From: an uncultured Bacteroidales bacterium
GTDB lineage: Bacteria > Bacteroidota > Bacteroidia > Bacteroidales > G3-4614
DNA: 64,000 nucleotides
NCBI GenBank assembly: GCA_949297125.1
Contig: CASFRS010000013.1
Coordinates: 126,822-190,821, forward strand
Direction of reading: 5' to 3'
Shown: one piece after another, positions 18,563-28,267 of the stretch
How positions within the stretch are numbered: the stretch's first letter is position 1
Layout: each line of letters begins with the position of its first letter
Notes under the pieces: generated by a model
The model's database searches: none
Seen by the model: the letters and a program-made list of their open reading frames with translations, nothing else
Told to the model about the DNA's origin: nothing
Position numbers and translations under genes: made by a program

Positions 18563-19561
18563 TTATCGCAACTCGCCTGCCAGTTGCTGTATTATGGAGT
18601 ATACGGGCATCCTGTTATACAGAATGTTGTATACGGCATCGAGTATCGGCATGTTTACGTGAAACCGCTGCTCGTTAATCTCTTTCATGCATTTAGTTCC
18701 GTAATACCCTTCGGCTATCATATCCATTTCTATCTGTGCCGTCTTCACCGAATACCCTTTGCCTATCATCGTACCGAACGTATGGTTGCGGCTGAATCGG
18801 GAATAGGCCGTTACAAGCAGGTCGCCGACATATACGGAATTGCATATTTCGCGTTCCATAGGGCTTGCCGCCGTAAGGAAACGCTTCAGCTCCTGTGCGG
18901 CGTTGGACATGAGTACCGCCTGGAAATTGTCGCCGAATTTCAAGCCGTTGCATATCCCGGCGGCTATGGCATATACATTCTTCAGCACTGCGCTGTATTC
19001 TATCCCCGCCACATCGGGGGAGGTACATGCTATCAGGAACCGGTTGCTGAGAAGGTGCGCCACTTTCTCGGCATTGTCGGGGTTGGCACACCCCACTGTA
19101 AGGTACGAGAGGCGTTCAAGTGCCACCTCCTCGGCATGGCAAGGGCCGCTTACAACTGCCATTTGCTCGTCCGGTACAGAATAGGTGTTTTTAAGATATT
19201 CCGTTACTATTATGTTGTCGTCCGGGACAATTCCCTTTATGGCCGATATTATGAACTTCCCGGAAAGCGGGGTACGCAACTTCTTGAGATGCTGCTTGAG
19301 AAACGGCGACGGGGTTACGAATATCAGCGTATCGGAACGTTTTACGATATCGTTCAGGTTGCTGCTGAAATAAATCCGGTTTATATCGAATTTGACGCTT
19401 GACAGATACACCGGATTCCGGCCCAATCTCTTGAAGTCGTCTATGCGGTCTTTCCTCCGCATATACCAGTTTATCTCTTCTACGTTGGTCAGCACCAGCT
19501 TTGCTATTGCGGTAGCCCATGTACCGCCTCCTATTATCGCTACTTTTCCGGGCATCTCCAT
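18563..19561 (-). CDS. gpsA: NAD(P)-dependent glycerol-3-phosphate dehydrogenase
   Basis: A 332-residue GpsA, which reduces dihydroxyacetone phosphate to sn-glycerol 3-phosphate for phospholipid synthesis. Nucleotide-binding GGGTWATA (11-18), a SAIKGI segment, SGPCHAEEVA and the catalytic Lys in YSAVLKNVYA are present. It lies 32 bp downstream of lysS, the usual order in Bacteroidales, and is probably cotranscribed with it. Met1 and Met3 are both possible starts. Confidence 0.95.
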   Translation of the reverse strand: MEMPGKVAIIGGGTWATAIAKLVLTNVEEINWYMRRKDRIDDFKRLGRNPVYLSSVKFDINRIYFSSNLNDIVKRSDTLIFVTPSPFLKQHLKKLRTPLSGKFIISAIKGIVPDDNIIVTEYLKNTYSVPDEQMAVVSGPCHAEEVALERLSYLTVGCANPDNAEKVAHLLSNRFLIACTSPDVAGIEYSAVLKNVYAIAAGICNGLKFGDNFQAVLMSNAAQELKRFLTAASPMEREICNSVYVGDLLVTAYSRFSRNHTFGTMIGKGYSVKTAQIEMDMIAEGYYGTKCMKEINEQRFHVNMPILDAVYNILYNRMPVYSIIQQLAGELR

Positions 19562-19593
19562 CTCTTTCTTTTACTTGTTTGATATAAAAACGC

Positions 19594-21147
19594 CTATTTC
19601 CCTTCCGTTTCCTTGTTTTCTTCTTCTTTCCGGGCTTTCTTCTCGGGCCGCATCTGCGGGAAGAATATGACTTCCTGTATTGTAGTCTGCCCTGTCATCA
19701 GCATCACCAGACGGTCCATGCCTATTCCCATTCCCGATGTGGGTGGCATGCCGTATTCCAGGGCGCGGAGGAAGTCGTTGTCGATGAACATCGCTTCGTC
19801 ATCCCCTTTTTCCGAGAGGCGCAACTGTTCTTCAAAGCGAAGCCGCTGGTCTATCGGGTCGTTAAGTTCGGAGTATGCGTTGCAAAGTTCTTTTCCGTTT
19901 ACCATAAGTTCAAAACGCTCGGTCAGCCGGGGATTGTTGCGGTGGCGTTTGGTCAACGGCGACATCTCTATGGGATAGTCGGTTATGAATGTGGGCTGGA
20001 TATATGTGCCTTCGCACTTTTCGCCGAATATTTCGTCTATAAGTTTCCCTTTCCCCATCGATTTGTCTGTGGGTATGCCGAACTTCTTGCAAACGTCGCG
20101 CAAGGCATCCTCGTCCATCCCCGTTATATCTATGCCGGTATGCTCCTTTATCGCATCGGTCATCGTTACCCTGCGGAACGGGGCCTTGAAACTTATCGTA
20201 TTGCCGCCGACCTTGAGCTCGGTGGTCCCGTTTACGTCGAGCGCTATCTTTTCGAGCATCTTCTCGGTAAATTCCATCATCCAGTTGTAGTCCTTGTACG
20301 ATACGTATATCTCCATACATGTGAATTCCGGATTATGGTTGCGGTCCATCCCTTCGTTGCGGAAATTCTTGGAGAACTCGTACACCCCTTCAAACCCTCC
20401 TACTATGAGGCGTTTAAGATAAAGTTCGTCTGCTATGCGGAGGTACAGGGGGATGTCAAGCGCATTGTGGTGGGTAATGAACGGCCTTGCCGCCGCTCCG
20501 CCCGGTATGCTTTGCAGAATAGGGGTCTCCACCTCCATATACCCTTTGCCGTTGAAATACCCGCGCATCGATTCGTAAACCTTGTTGCGCTTTACGAATA
20601 TCTCCTTTACCCCTTCGTTGACTATCAAATCGACGTAACGGCGGCGGTAACGGAGCTCGGGGTCGTCAAACGCATCGTATGCCACGCCGTCTTTCATCTT
20701 CACTATCGGCAGCGGGCGCAGAGACTTGGAAAGAAGCGTAAGGGTCTTGGCATGCACGGTTATTTCGCCCATCTGCGTACGGAAAACGAATCCTGTTACG
20801 CCTATTATGTCGCCTATATCGAGCAGTTTCTTGAAAACTACGTTGTAAAGATCCTTGTTCTCGCCGGGGCAGATATCGTCGCGCGATATGTATATCTGTA
20901 TCCTTCCGGTAGAATCCTTCAGTTCTATAAATGAGGCCTTCCCCATTATCCTGCGGCTCATTATCCTGCCGGCGACCGATACGTTGCGTATTTCGGCGGC
21001 ATCGTCCGCAAAATTTTCCTTTATCTCTTTTGCGTAAGCATCTACCTTATATTCTTGTGCCGGATATGGGTCTACTCCTATGCGCCTTAATTCTTCGAGC
21101 GAATTGCGCCGCACTACTTCCTGCTCACTCAATTCAATGTTACTCAT
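19594..21147 (-). CDS. lysS: Lysyl-tRNA synthetase, class II
   Basis: A 517-residue class II LysRS charging tRNA-Lys. The N-terminal OB-fold anticodon-binding domain is at about 55-150; the catalytic core has motif 2 (FRNEGMD), the [13 protein letters not shown] segment and motif 3 ([12 protein letters not shown]). A short charged tail of Lys/Glu ends the protein. The start codon lies in the context ACAGATATG, which also precedes asnS and the portal gene. A -7 box TAATTTTG lies at 21214-21221. Confidence 0.97.
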   Translation of the reverse strand: MSNIELSEQEVVRRNSLEELRRIGVDPYPAQEYKVDAYAKEIKENFADDAAEIRNVSVAGRIMSRRIMGKASFIELKDSTGRIQIYISRDDICPGENKDLYNVVFKKLLDIGDIIGVTGFVFRTQMGEITVHAKTLTLLSKSLRPLPIVKMKDGVAYDAFDDPELRYRRRYVDLIVNEGVKEIFVKRNKVYESMRGYFNGKGYMEVETPILQSIPGGAAARPFITHHNALDIPLYLRIADELYLKRLIVGGFEGVYEFSKNFRNEGMDRNHNPEFTCMEIYVSYKDYNWMMEFTEKMLEKIALDVNGTTELKVGGNTISFKAPFRRVTMTDAIKEHTGIDITGMDEDALRDVCKKFGIPTDKSMGKGKLIDEIFGEKCEGTYIQPTFITDYPIEMSPLTKRHRNNPRLTERFELMVNGKELCNAYSELNDPIDQRLRFEEQLRLSEKGDDEAMFIDNDFLRALEYGMPPTSGMGIGMDRLVMLMTGQTTIQEVIFFPQMRPEKKARKEEENKETEGK

Positions 21148-21213
21148 ATCTGTTTCCGTATTTTATTCGGGGGCACGGATTTGCCATGCGCGCAATCCGG
21201 CCTTTAACTTCCC

Positions 21214-21221
21214 CAAAATTA
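21214..21221 (-). promoter_or_regulatory. -7 box of lysS-gpsA
   Basis: Leftward TAATTTTG, a perfect TAnnTTTG match, 66 bp upstream of the lysS start. The -33 position reads ATG rather than TTG. Confidence 0.5.
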
Positions 21222-21254
21222 CATATTTTATTCCGATTTACATGTTCATGCGGC

Positions 21255-21295
21255 TAAAAAAAGAAAGCCTCCGCGTTTTTGCGTTTTCGGGAGGC
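21255..21295 (-). terminator. Terminator of DUF4919 gene
   Basis: Read leftward, a GCCTCC/GGAGGC stem (arms 21290-21295 and 21267-21272) around an A-rich loop is followed by TTTCTTTTTTT. It separates the DUF4919 gene from lysS. Confidence 0.75.
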
Positions 21296-21312
21296 CCGCA
21301 CCTTGCCGGGAT

Positions 21313-22005
21313 TTATTGCTTGCGGTAATATTCGCTCAGCATCCTGCTGACATTGAAATAATAGCCCTCTTCCTTTTTACCCGACCCGGGCTTTATATCG
21401 ATAAAGTCGTACATCGGTTCTACGAACGTGTACCCTGCAGGAAGCAGGCCGAGACAATATATTATGTCGTACTCGTGTACCGACGATATTACGTACCATG
21501 CCGTTTCGGGATTCAGGCCGTCTCCGGTGCGGAGTATTACGTTCAGCAACCGCCGCATACGGGTGTTCCAGAACGCGGACTTCTGCATATCCCCTTTCTG
21601 GGCGTATGCATAGGAGAGCATGTTCATTTGCCTGAACTCGAAGGGGAAATCGTCCAGTACGAGCCGGGCGTATTTTATTATGGTATCGCACTCGGCCGGG
21701 GTATGTCCGTCCTTGTTGTATATGCCGTCCACCTCGCTGGTATGGTACTTGACGTCGCGATAAGGGTCGTAATCCTCCTGATAGGTATATCCGTAATACA
21801 GGTACGTCAGTTCCTTGTCGGTAAAGGCCGTATCGCCACCGAGATAGCGGTCCATCATTCTCGGGTAGTAGTATTGCGAATCGAAATCCCTTGTCTCCCT
21901 TTCTATCGCATCGAAATCGGGGACGGCAAATTCAGCCCCGCCGGCCTGTACCGATACCGCCGTTACCGCGAGCAGCAGGATTATGATGTCTTTTATTCGC
22001 CGCAT
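21313..22005 (-). CDS. DUF4919 family exported protein
   Basis: A 230-residue protein of the DUF4919 family, found mainly in Bacteroidota, with no known function. The ATG at 22005 gives a normal signal peptide (MRRIKDIIILLLAVTAVSVQA); the longer frame would put a basic extension in front of it and overlap the phosphatase gene. Recognisable family segments include YLYYGYTYQEDYDPY and the C-terminal YYFNVSRMLSEYY. The gene has its own terminator and follows the tyrosine phosphatase by 59 bp. Confidence 0.8.
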   Translation of the reverse strand: MRRIKDIIILLLAVTAVSVQAGGAEFAVPDFDAIERETRDFDSQYYYPRMMDRYLGGDTAFTDKELTYLYYGYTYQEDYDPYRDVKYHTSEVDGIYNKDGHTPAECDTIIKYARLVLDDFPFEFRQMNMLSYAYAQKGDMQKSAFWNTRMRRLLNVILRTGDGLNPETAWYVISSVHEYDIIYCLGLLPAGYTFVEPMYDFIDIKPGSGKKEEGYYFNVSRMLSEYYRKQ

Positions 22006-22064
22006 TTCCTCTTTGTGTTTGCAGGATCTGTTTTTTCGCGAAGATACAGGTTTTCGATACCGGG

Positions 22065-22559
22065 TCAAAGCCCGCCTCCGTTTTTTAACTTTTTATAAAC
22101 CCCCTCGCAGGCATCTTCCAGGAGATTGAGCACATTCTCGAATCCCGACGCGCCGCCATAATAAGGATCCGGGATAGAGTCGGAAACGTAATGTTGCAGA
22201 AATTCCGACATGCGGCGCACTTTCCGTACGTCCTCCACCGTAGGGGCCATACGCCGCAACGCGTCGTAATTGGAGTCGTCCATGGCGAAGATATAATCGA
22301 ACCTGTCAAAATCCTTTTCTTCCACCCTGCGCGCCTTGTGCCGGAGCAGATAACCGCGGCGGGCGGCATGCGCCCGCATCCTGGAATCGGGCGAAGCTCC
22401 CGCATGGCCGCCGTAAAGGCCGGCCGAATCGAGCGCATATTCCGATTCGTCCCCGCCGCGCATGACTGCCTGTCGCATTATTTCCTCTGCTGCCGGCGAA
22501 CGGCAGATATTCCCGAGACAGACAAACAGCAATCTGTATTTCCTCTGTTGTTCTTCCAT
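22065..22559 (-). CDS. Low-molecular-weight protein-tyrosine phosphatase
   Basis: A 164-residue LMW-PTP. The P-loop is Cys14 to Arg20 in FVCLGNICRSP and the general-acid loop is SIPDPYYGG, both complete, so it should be active. In Bacteroidota such enzymes often reverse tyrosine phosphorylation linked to exopolysaccharide production, but no capsule genes are visible here. Start ATG 22559 (MEEQQRKYRLL) is chosen because the upstream extension of the frame has no family sequence. Confidence 0.9.
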   Translation of the reverse strand: MEEQQRKYRLLFVCLGNICRSPAAEEIMRQAVMRGGDESEYALDSAGLYGGHAGASPDSRMRAHAARRGYLLRHKARRVEEKDFDRFDYIFAMDDSNYDALRRMAPTVEDVRKVRRMSEFLQHYVSDSIPDPYYGGASGFENVLNLLEDACEGVYKKLKNGGGL

Positions 22560-22609
22560 ATGCAGGTTTGTTTTGTATGTTTGCTTTTTCAGGGCAATAC
22601 TCCCTGTTC

Positions 22610-22654
22610 TAAAAACCGAAAGCAAGGCCGCCCTTTTCTGTCCGACCTTGCTTT
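22610..22654 (-). terminator. Terminator of rplU-rpmA
   Basis: A 9-bp stem AAAGCAAGG/CCTTGCTTT (22619-22627 and 22646-22654) followed on the minus strand by CGGTTTTT. It lies 60 bp past the rpmA stop. Confidence 0.75.
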
Positions 22655-22714
22655 TGGTGCATTCTGTTTGCCGGGTATCCGCACCCGGACGCTTTTATGT
22701 CTGTCGTCTCCTTA

Positions 22715-22987
22715 TCAGTTCTGCCCGGCTGTTTCTGCGGGCTGAACGGATACGTACGAGCGGTCTTCTTTCTTTTTGCTGAAAACTACCGTGCCATCCA
22801 CAAGGGCGAAAAGAGTGTGGTCTTTTCCCATTCCGACGTTTTCTCCGGGATGGTGTACGGTACCCCTCTGACGTACTATTATATTGCCTGCTTTGGCGAA
22901 CTGTCCGCCGAACACTTTTACTCCAAGCCTTTTGCTTTCTGATTCACGGCCGTTCTTTGAACTGCCGACACCTTTCTTATGAGCCAT
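22715..22987 (-). CDS. rpmA: 50S ribosomal protein L27
   Basis: A 90-residue bL27 starting [19 protein letters not shown], with the GGQ-like [19 protein letters not shown] core. Its N-terminal tail reaches the peptidyl transferase centre. It lies 19 bp downstream of rplU in the usual two-gene operon. Confidence 0.98.
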   Translation of the reverse strand: MAHKKGVGSSKNGRESESKRLGVKVFGGQFAKAGNIIVRQRGTVHHPGENVGMGKDHTLFALVDGTVVFSKKKEDRSYVSVQPAETAGQN

Positions 22988-23006
22988 TTCTTTATTGTTT
23001 TAACGG

Positions 23007-23318
23007 TTAGGCAACAATCTCTTTAATTAACACTTGCGAGAAACACTGACGGTGTCCGTTGCGTTTGCGGTATCCTTTTCTGCGCTTTTTCTTGAACACG
23101 ATTATCCTCTCCCCTTTCAGGTGGTCGAGAACCTCGCATACCACTTTTGCTCCGCTTACCGTGGGCTCGCCTATTTTCACATCGCCGTCGTTGTCTATCA
23201 ACAGCACCTTGTCCATCTCCACTACCGAACCCTTATCGGCGTTAAGACGGTGTACATACAGTTTTTTGCCGGCCTCGGCACGGAACTGCTGTCCTTGGAT
23301 TTCTACAATTGCGTACAT
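23007..23318 (-). CDS. rplU: 50S ribosomal protein L21
   Basis: A 103-residue bL21 ([19 protein letters not shown] at the start; [15 protein letters not shown] near the end), binding 23S rRNA. First gene of the rplU-rpmA operon, with a textbook Bacteroidota promoter about 90 bp upstream. Confidence 0.98.
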   Translation of the reverse strand: MYAIVEIQGQQFRAEAGKKLYVHRLNADKGSVVEMDKVLLIDNDGDVKIGEPTVSGAKVVCEVLDHLKGERIIVFKKKRRKGYRKRNGHRQCFSQVLIKEIVA

Positions 23319-23405
23319 TAGTTATATGGTTTTTAACTGTACCTCCAGCGGGTGAACGGACACATGCCCGTTTCTTGTCTTACCCTGCAAGGAATTTTGA
23401 GCGTG

Positions 23406-23435
23406 CAAATGTAATACTTTTTTCCGATTTGTCAA
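23406..23435 (-). promoter_or_regulatory. Promoter of rplU-rpmA
   Basis: Leftward TTG (23433-23435), 19-bp spacer, TACATTTG (23406-23413). A useful reference for the host promoter class, because the phage units lack the TTG. Confidence 0.8.
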
Positions 23436-23534
23436 AATTTTATTATCGCTGTTTTTCAGGTGTGCCCATGTTTCCGCCCGTTCTCCTTATGCAGGGAATG
23501 GGAAGACGCCGCTTGCAAGGCCTGTGCCACTTTT

Positions 23535-25475
23535 TTATACCGGAAGTTCGGGCTGCATCTTTGCCGGAACGTGTATTGCCTGCCGGAGGCCCGCCCCGAC
23601 ACCCTCCTGTGCGGACATCTCGCTCCTGTTTTTTTCGAGACTTTGCAACAGTTTGTCGGAGAACGGGAACGAACCGTTTTCAAGCAGCATTTCAAGCGTT
23701 ATCTGCCCCATCCGGAAGAGTTCGAGCAGGAATTCGTTCGATACGGAACGGTACACCTGCGACGATGACGACTCGGTTATGGATATGTCGAAATCGGCAT
23801 TGCATACCGCTTCCTTCGTAATGTTCTCCAACCGCTCCTCGTCGCTTGCCCCGACTATTTGCAGATATTTTTCCTTATCGAAGAACTGCTGTATGGTTTT
23901 CATCAGTTTCGTATCCCTGTCCTGACGGAAGTTCTTGTAGCTTTCAAATACGTCCACAAGGTTAAGCGAAGAGTTCTGTATCTGCTGCGCATACAGGGCA
24001 TACGATGTTCCAGGGGCTGTCCCTTTTCCCTGCATCGCCCCGTGTACGCCCGAAATGTCTTCAAAGAGTTTCATTTGCAGGTTCAGCAGTTCGTATGCCC
24101 CAACATTGGTGGCGTTCACGGCTATCTGCTGCGGCAGCGGAGAACCGGGTTTGGGGCGGAACAGTATTACGCCGTTGTAGCGCGTCCATTCGTCGGCTAC
24201 GTCCTCTATGGTCATCCCGTCAGGTATCTGGTCTTCGGGAAAGAGCAGCACTCCCTTGGCGCTTGAGCCCATTATGAAGTCGACCATGGTTATCAGGCGG
24301 TTTATATACCGCTGCTGGTCTATCACATCCTCGACAAACGAGTGTATCTCCCCGTCGACAAGGGGGTACAGTTTGAATGCATACGGATGCGAACCGTGCC
24401 AGTACGGGGTCTCGCCCTCGGCAAGTATATGGCCGAGCGGCGACAGAAAACGGTAGTACCATACCGTATCGATGAACCATTCGGTTTTTATCAACGGGAC
24501 CTGTGAAGGGGGTATGCCGTTTTTTGCCGCCTCCTTTATGCGTCTGCGGTTTTCTTTTTCTATTGCCCCGGCCGCCGGAAGTGCAGCCTTGTAACTTATG
24601 CCTTTAAGCGTATCGTGGCACTGCAGCCGTTCGCGGCTTTCGTAACGCCATACCTCTATTACGCGGCACATGTTGCCGTCGGACGGCCGGAAAAAGTCGA
24701 GGTTGTCTATTCTCTCGTCGGTTATCGTATCGTATTGCCGGGCAAAGTCCGTATCGCGGACATCGGAATATATGTTGCGCAACTCTATCGCCCTGCTGCG
24801 GTCGCCCCCGGCAAAGCGCGAAAGGAGCGTGGAGACGGGGACGTCGTGTATCTCGCCTATAAGCGTGCAGTCCCAGTGCCGCGGGTCTTCCATTACATTG
24901 AAAAAGACCCTTGCCGGGTTTACTTCATCTATCCATACGTCGGTCTTCTCCCCGCGCTTTCCGTAAAGGACCTTATGGAAACAGCTGCCCGATATGAGAA
25001 ATTCCTCGAGCGTCCTCCCGTCGAGTTCCCACACCCTGTTGTGCTGGTACACGTACTCCATTGCGCTGCTTAGAATCTCGCCGAGGGGTTGTTCCCGCCT
25101 GTCGCGCGCCACGCATACGGGCTGCGTCTGCGTGCTGCGGAACTGTCCCACCACGTTTTTTACCAGCTGCCTTATGAGGTTGTTCTTCAACGGCACTTTG
25201 CCCTGCTCCTTAAGGTACTGTTCCTCCGTAACAGTACGTCCGTCGGCAAGGGTTATGCTGTCGTTCCACTGTTTGCCGAATGTATAGTCGCGGTTGCGCG
25301 ACCTCCCCCTGCGGTGCGATTCGAGTTCTTCCCACGCACGTCGGGCCATGTCCAGCGTACCGGAGTTGTCCATTTCGATTTTCCCTTTCTCTACTTTCCC
25401 GGTTCTCCTCCGTTTTTGCGGAAGCAGCGTTGCATTGTTGAACCGCCTGTAATCGGTCCTTCTCCTTTTTTCCAT
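23535..25475 (-). CDS. Phage portal protein (P22-like)
   Basis: A 646-residue portal, the dodecameric ring through which DNA is packaged and ejected. Portal-type features are the N-terminal GKQWND segment, the long wing/stem region, DVIDQQRYINRLITMVDF, and GVHGAMQGKGTAPGTSYALYAQQ, which I associate with portals of Bacteroides and P22-like short-tailed phages. The C-terminal residues are rich in Gln/Met helices as expected for the crown. The first ATG lies in the context ACAGATATG shared with lysS and asnS, which favours it over Met35 at 25373. It is complete, isolated from terminase by 14 kb of host genes, and divergent from the 868-residue protein. Confidence 0.88.
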   Translation of the reverse strand: MEKRRRTDYRRFNNATLLPQKRRRTGKVEKGKIEMDNSGTLDMARRAWEELESHRRGRSRNRDYTFGKQWNDSITLADGRTVTEEQYLKEQGKVPLKNNLIRQLVKNVVGQFRSTQTQPVCVARDRREQPLGEILSSAMEYVYQHNRVWELDGRTLEEFLISGSCFHKVLYGKRGEKTDVWIDEVNPARVFFNVMEDPRHWDCTLIGEIHDVPVSTLLSRFAGGDRSRAIELRNIYSDVRDTDFARQYDTITDERIDNLDFFRPSDGNMCRVIEVWRYESRERLQCHDTLKGISYKAALPAAGAIEKENRRRIKEAAKNGIPPSQVPLIKTEWFIDTVWYYRFLSPLGHILAEGETPYWHGSHPYAFKLYPLVDGEIHSFVEDVIDQQRYINRLITMVDFIMGSSAKGVLLFPEDQIPDGMTIEDVADEWTRYNGVILFRPKPGSPLPQQIAVNATNVGAYELLNLQMKLFEDISGVHGAMQGKGTAPGTSYALYAQQIQNSSLNLVDVFESYKNFRQDRDTKLMKTIQQFFDKEKYLQIVGASDEERLENITKEAVCNADFDISITESSSSQVYRSVSNEFLLELFRMGQITLEMLLENGSFPFSDKLLQSLEKNRSEMSAQEGVGAGLRQAIHVPAKMQPELPV

Positions 25476-25498
25476 ATCTGTTTCGGTTTTGCTTTGCG

Positions 25499-25541
25499 CA
25501 AATGAAACACTTTACGCAGGGCAGAATGCGGTAAATTTATA
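25499..25541 (-). promoter_or_regulatory. Putative phage-type promoter, portal
   Basis: Leftward TATAAATTTAC (25531-25541), 35 bp start to start, then TTCATTTG (25499-25506), which ends 23 nt before the ATG. No -33 TTG. Same architecture and spacing as the other phage loci. Confidence 0.5.
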
Positions 25542-25569
25542 TGTTCTCCCACCCCTCCTTTGCCGATTT

Positions 25570-25612
25570 GATATTTTTACCTGCCGGAACGCTACTCCAT
25601 GCGATATATTCG
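25570..25612 (+). promoter_or_regulatory. Putative phage-type promoter, 868-residue protein
   Basis: GATATTTTTAC (25570-25580), the weakest copy of the upstream box (8 of 11 match the portal copy), 35 bp start to start before TATATTCG (25605-25612), which ends 30 nt before the ATG. No -33 TTG. Confidence 0.4.
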
Positions 25613-25642
25613 CCCTGCATTTTCAATTTAAATTTCGTTTTT

Positions 25643-28249
25643 ATGGGAAAAGAACTGAAGGAGTTAAGGCTGGCGGGCATATCGGCTGCGCTCCCGCCGG
25701 GCGTCTCGCCCGACGGGGAGTGCTGCGACTTGGTGAACATGCGGAACGAAAACGGCGTATGGCATGTTTCGGGGTCGCCGCGGAAATTAATAGAATCGGA
25801 CAGCAGCAGAATGCAGCTTACCATGGTGCATTCAAACATGGGATACAAACATATAATCTGCTATGACGGCAAGTCGGTTTTCTGGGAGGCCGACATGAGC
25901 GGCGGCGGAGTTAAGGGGATAGGGAAAAAGATAGCCGATATAGAAAACGTTAAATCGCTCGCCCAGAACGGGAATTTCATAGTCGCCGTAACGGGATGCG
26001 AATGCAGATACCTGCTCTTTACCGACAACGATTATATTTACCTCGGGGGGTTGCATATGCCGGAACTGATGTTCAACCTGAAATATGAAGGGGATATAAA
26101 GTACGAGAACAAACTGTTTTTCTTTCCGGAAAGGGTATATAAGGACGACCTTGCGCTCTCGACAAACAACAACACTTACCTCACAGGGGTGATAAAGGCG
26201 TTGATAGACCAGGCTAAAAGCGATTTCAGAAACGACAACTGCTTTTTGCACCCCTTTCTTGTCCGCTATGCCATAAGGCTGTTCGACGGCTCGCACATAT
26301 TCCCCTCTCCGGCCATTCTGATGATGCCGATAAACAATTACGTTATCGGATACTACGAGGCTTTATTAAGCTATTCCGACAACAACACCTACGGTTCCCT
26401 TCTGTTGGGGCTGGACAAGTATTCCCTGCAGTTTTCCTGCTGCAATATACCGTTTGGAGAGTGGGACGAGATAATAGACGGGGTAGACGTTTTCATCTCC
26501 GACCAGAAGAGTTTCCTGCGGGACTCCTCCACATTTACATACTGGCTCGAGACTGCCGGCACCGACGGCGACAACTTCAGCAAGAACATATATTTCGGCT
26601 ACGATTTCCTGACTCAGGAAGAAAGAATCGCATGGGTCAGGGAAGAGTCGCTGTTTTTCAAGATAGCCTCCTACTCTCTTGCCGAACTCAGGGAGATGGA
26701 AGAAAACAACGGAGGCGCAGCCGTAAACATAAGAATCGACACCAGACTGGAGCATCTTGTCCAGCAAGAACACCTGGAGGTGGACAACTTCACGTTTTTC
26801 GACAACGGCGCAGATACTTCGTTCATATACAACTCGCACCTTCACCTCGGGGGAATATACCAATACTTTCCCAAGCCTTTTCCCTTGTACATATACGGCA
26901 TCAGGCAGGCTCTTTTCGGCGGGAATACGGGAGACACGGTTCCCGGGGGATGTTCTTGTTTCATAGATGTTACGCTCAAATGCAACGACGGGCTGAAAAA
27001 GGTTTCATCGGAAGTAAACGTTCCGGCCGGCTTCATGTTGTCGCCTTTCATTTCCTACCCCGACAGCAGGGCAACCGAAATGGAAATCAGGATGATCCGC
27101 GACGGAAAGGAAAGATGCATACATCTGCCGCTGGTTGCTTCGGATATGGAGAATTCCGCCATTTATGTAAACGAATCGTTGAAACCTCTTGCTTTCGGTG
27201 CGGAAACGGAGAGCAGCTATGTTTTTGAAGAAAAACGCGCATACGAATACTTCCCGAACAGGATAAAGGTCTCGGAAACGGACAATGTGCTGTTCTTTCC
27301 ACAGGAACAGACCTATACGGTTTCGGAGGGGAAAATACTGAAACTGGCGGCCGCTACCAAAGAAGTGTCGCAGGGACAATACGGGGAATACCCCCTTTAT
27401 GTGTTTACCGATGAGGGGATATGGGCCATGCAACAGGGCGAAGGGGATATCCTGTACGCCTCGCAACACCCTGTAAACAGAGATGTCCCGCTGTCGGGCA
27501 ATGTTATTTGCGGTATCGACAATGCGGTAGCTTACATATCGGAGCACGGACTTACTGTCCTGTCCGGTTCGGAAAGCAGGGTTATAAGCAACTCGCATGA
27601 CGGCAGAATGGAAGAGTTCGATGAAGTACAGGTTGAAGGGGAGGATTTCGATGCGGTCTGCAACAGCGATATCGCGAGAAATTTCAAAAGCTATCTGTCG
27701 GGGTCTTCAGCCGGATACGATTATGTAAACAACGAACTGCTGTTCCTGCTCGGAGGCGAAAGCTACTATTACGCCTACAACATGGCCTCCGACACATGGG
27801 GCAGGAGGATTATCGGCCACTCCCCGCTAAAGAGTTTCATCAATGTCTACCCGAATATATGGATTTGCGACGGGGCAGGGTCGGTTTTCAACCTGTCGGA
27901 CGAAGACGAAGACCAGGTAAGGCCTTTCGCCTTTATTTCAAGGAGTATCAAGGGAATTCCGTATTGCAGCAAGCAACTCAACGGGGCAGTACTGACTATC
28001 GGGAACTTTTCAGCGTCGGGGTGTTCCCTGCATCTGGAAATATCGGCCTCTGAACTTCCGGACTCGGGATTCCGGAATATCCTCGCGGCGAACATCCCGG
28101 CCTCTCCGCGCGACACATTGCGGTTTCCCGTCCATACGCGCCCGTTCAAATTTTTCCGGCTGACGGTTTATGGCAACGGTAACCGGATGTGCTGTTTCAA
28201 CAATATCTGCATGGAACTTACGCCCAAATACACCGGGAAGCTGCGCTGA
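25643..28249 (+). CDS. Large phage-like protein, possible P22 gp10-type tail/stabilisation protein
   Basis: An 868-residue protein starting MGKELKELRLAGISAALPPG. The frame is open further upstream, but the extra 34 residues look non-coding. The N-terminus has a D-x-VNMRNENGVWHVSGSPRK motif like the opening of tail-accessory proteins. The body is rich in beta strands with repeated YLYVFTDEGIWAM- and AYISEHGLTVLSG-type blades, consistent with a beta-propeller. In P22, gp10 plugs the portal and has such a fold; here the gene lies back to back with the portal. The assignment rests on context and by-eye fold only. It meets sufS tail to tail with 18 bp between stops and no visible terminator. Confidence 0.6.
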   Translation: MGKELKELRLAGISAALPPGVSPDGECCDLVNMRNENGVWHVSGSPRKLIESDSSRMQLTMVHSNMGYKHIICYDGKSVFWEADMSGGGVKGIGKKIADIENVKSLAQNGNFIVAVTGCECRYLLFTDNDYIYLGGLHMPELMFNLKYEGDIKYENKLFFFPERVYKDDLALSTNNNTYLTGVIKALIDQAKSDFRNDNCFLHPFLVRYAIRLFDGSHIFPSPAILMMPINNYVIGYYEALLSYSDNNTYGSLLLGLDKYSLQFSCCNIPFGEWDEIIDGVDVFISDQKSFLRDSSTFTYWLETAGTDGDNFSKNIYFGYDFLTQEERIAWVREESLFFKIASYSLAELREMEENNGGAAVNIRIDTRLEHLVQQEHLEVDNFTFFDNGADTSFIYNSHLHLGGIYQYFPKPFPLYIYGIRQALFGGNTGDTVPGGCSCFIDVTLKCNDGLKKVSSEVNVPAGFMLSPFISYPDSRATEMEIRMIRDGKERCIHLPLVASDMENSAIYVNESLKPLAFGAETESSYVFEEKRAYEYFPNRIKVSETDNVLFFPQEQTYTVSEGKILKLAAATKEVSQGQYGEYPLYVFTDEGIWAMQQGEGDILYASQHPVNRDVPLSGNVICGIDNAVAYISEHGLTVLSGSESRVISNSHDGRMEEFDEVQVEGEDFDAVCNSDIARNFKSYLSGSSAGYDYVNNELLFLLGGESYYYAYNMASDTWGRRIIGHSPLKSFINVYPNIWICDGAGSVFNLSDEDEDQVRPFAFISRSIKGIPYCSKQLNGAVLTIGNFSASGCSLHLEISASELPDSGFRNILAANIPASPRDTLRFPVHTRPFKFFRLTVYGNGNRMCCFNNICMELTPKYTGKLR

Positions 28250-28267
28250 TATTCCTGACGGGCTGCC

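Noticed and set aside
23319-23534. Possible small gene or terminator between portal and rplU
   Set aside because: Only the rplU promoter can be supported. No clear hairpin or ORF with plausible sequence was found.
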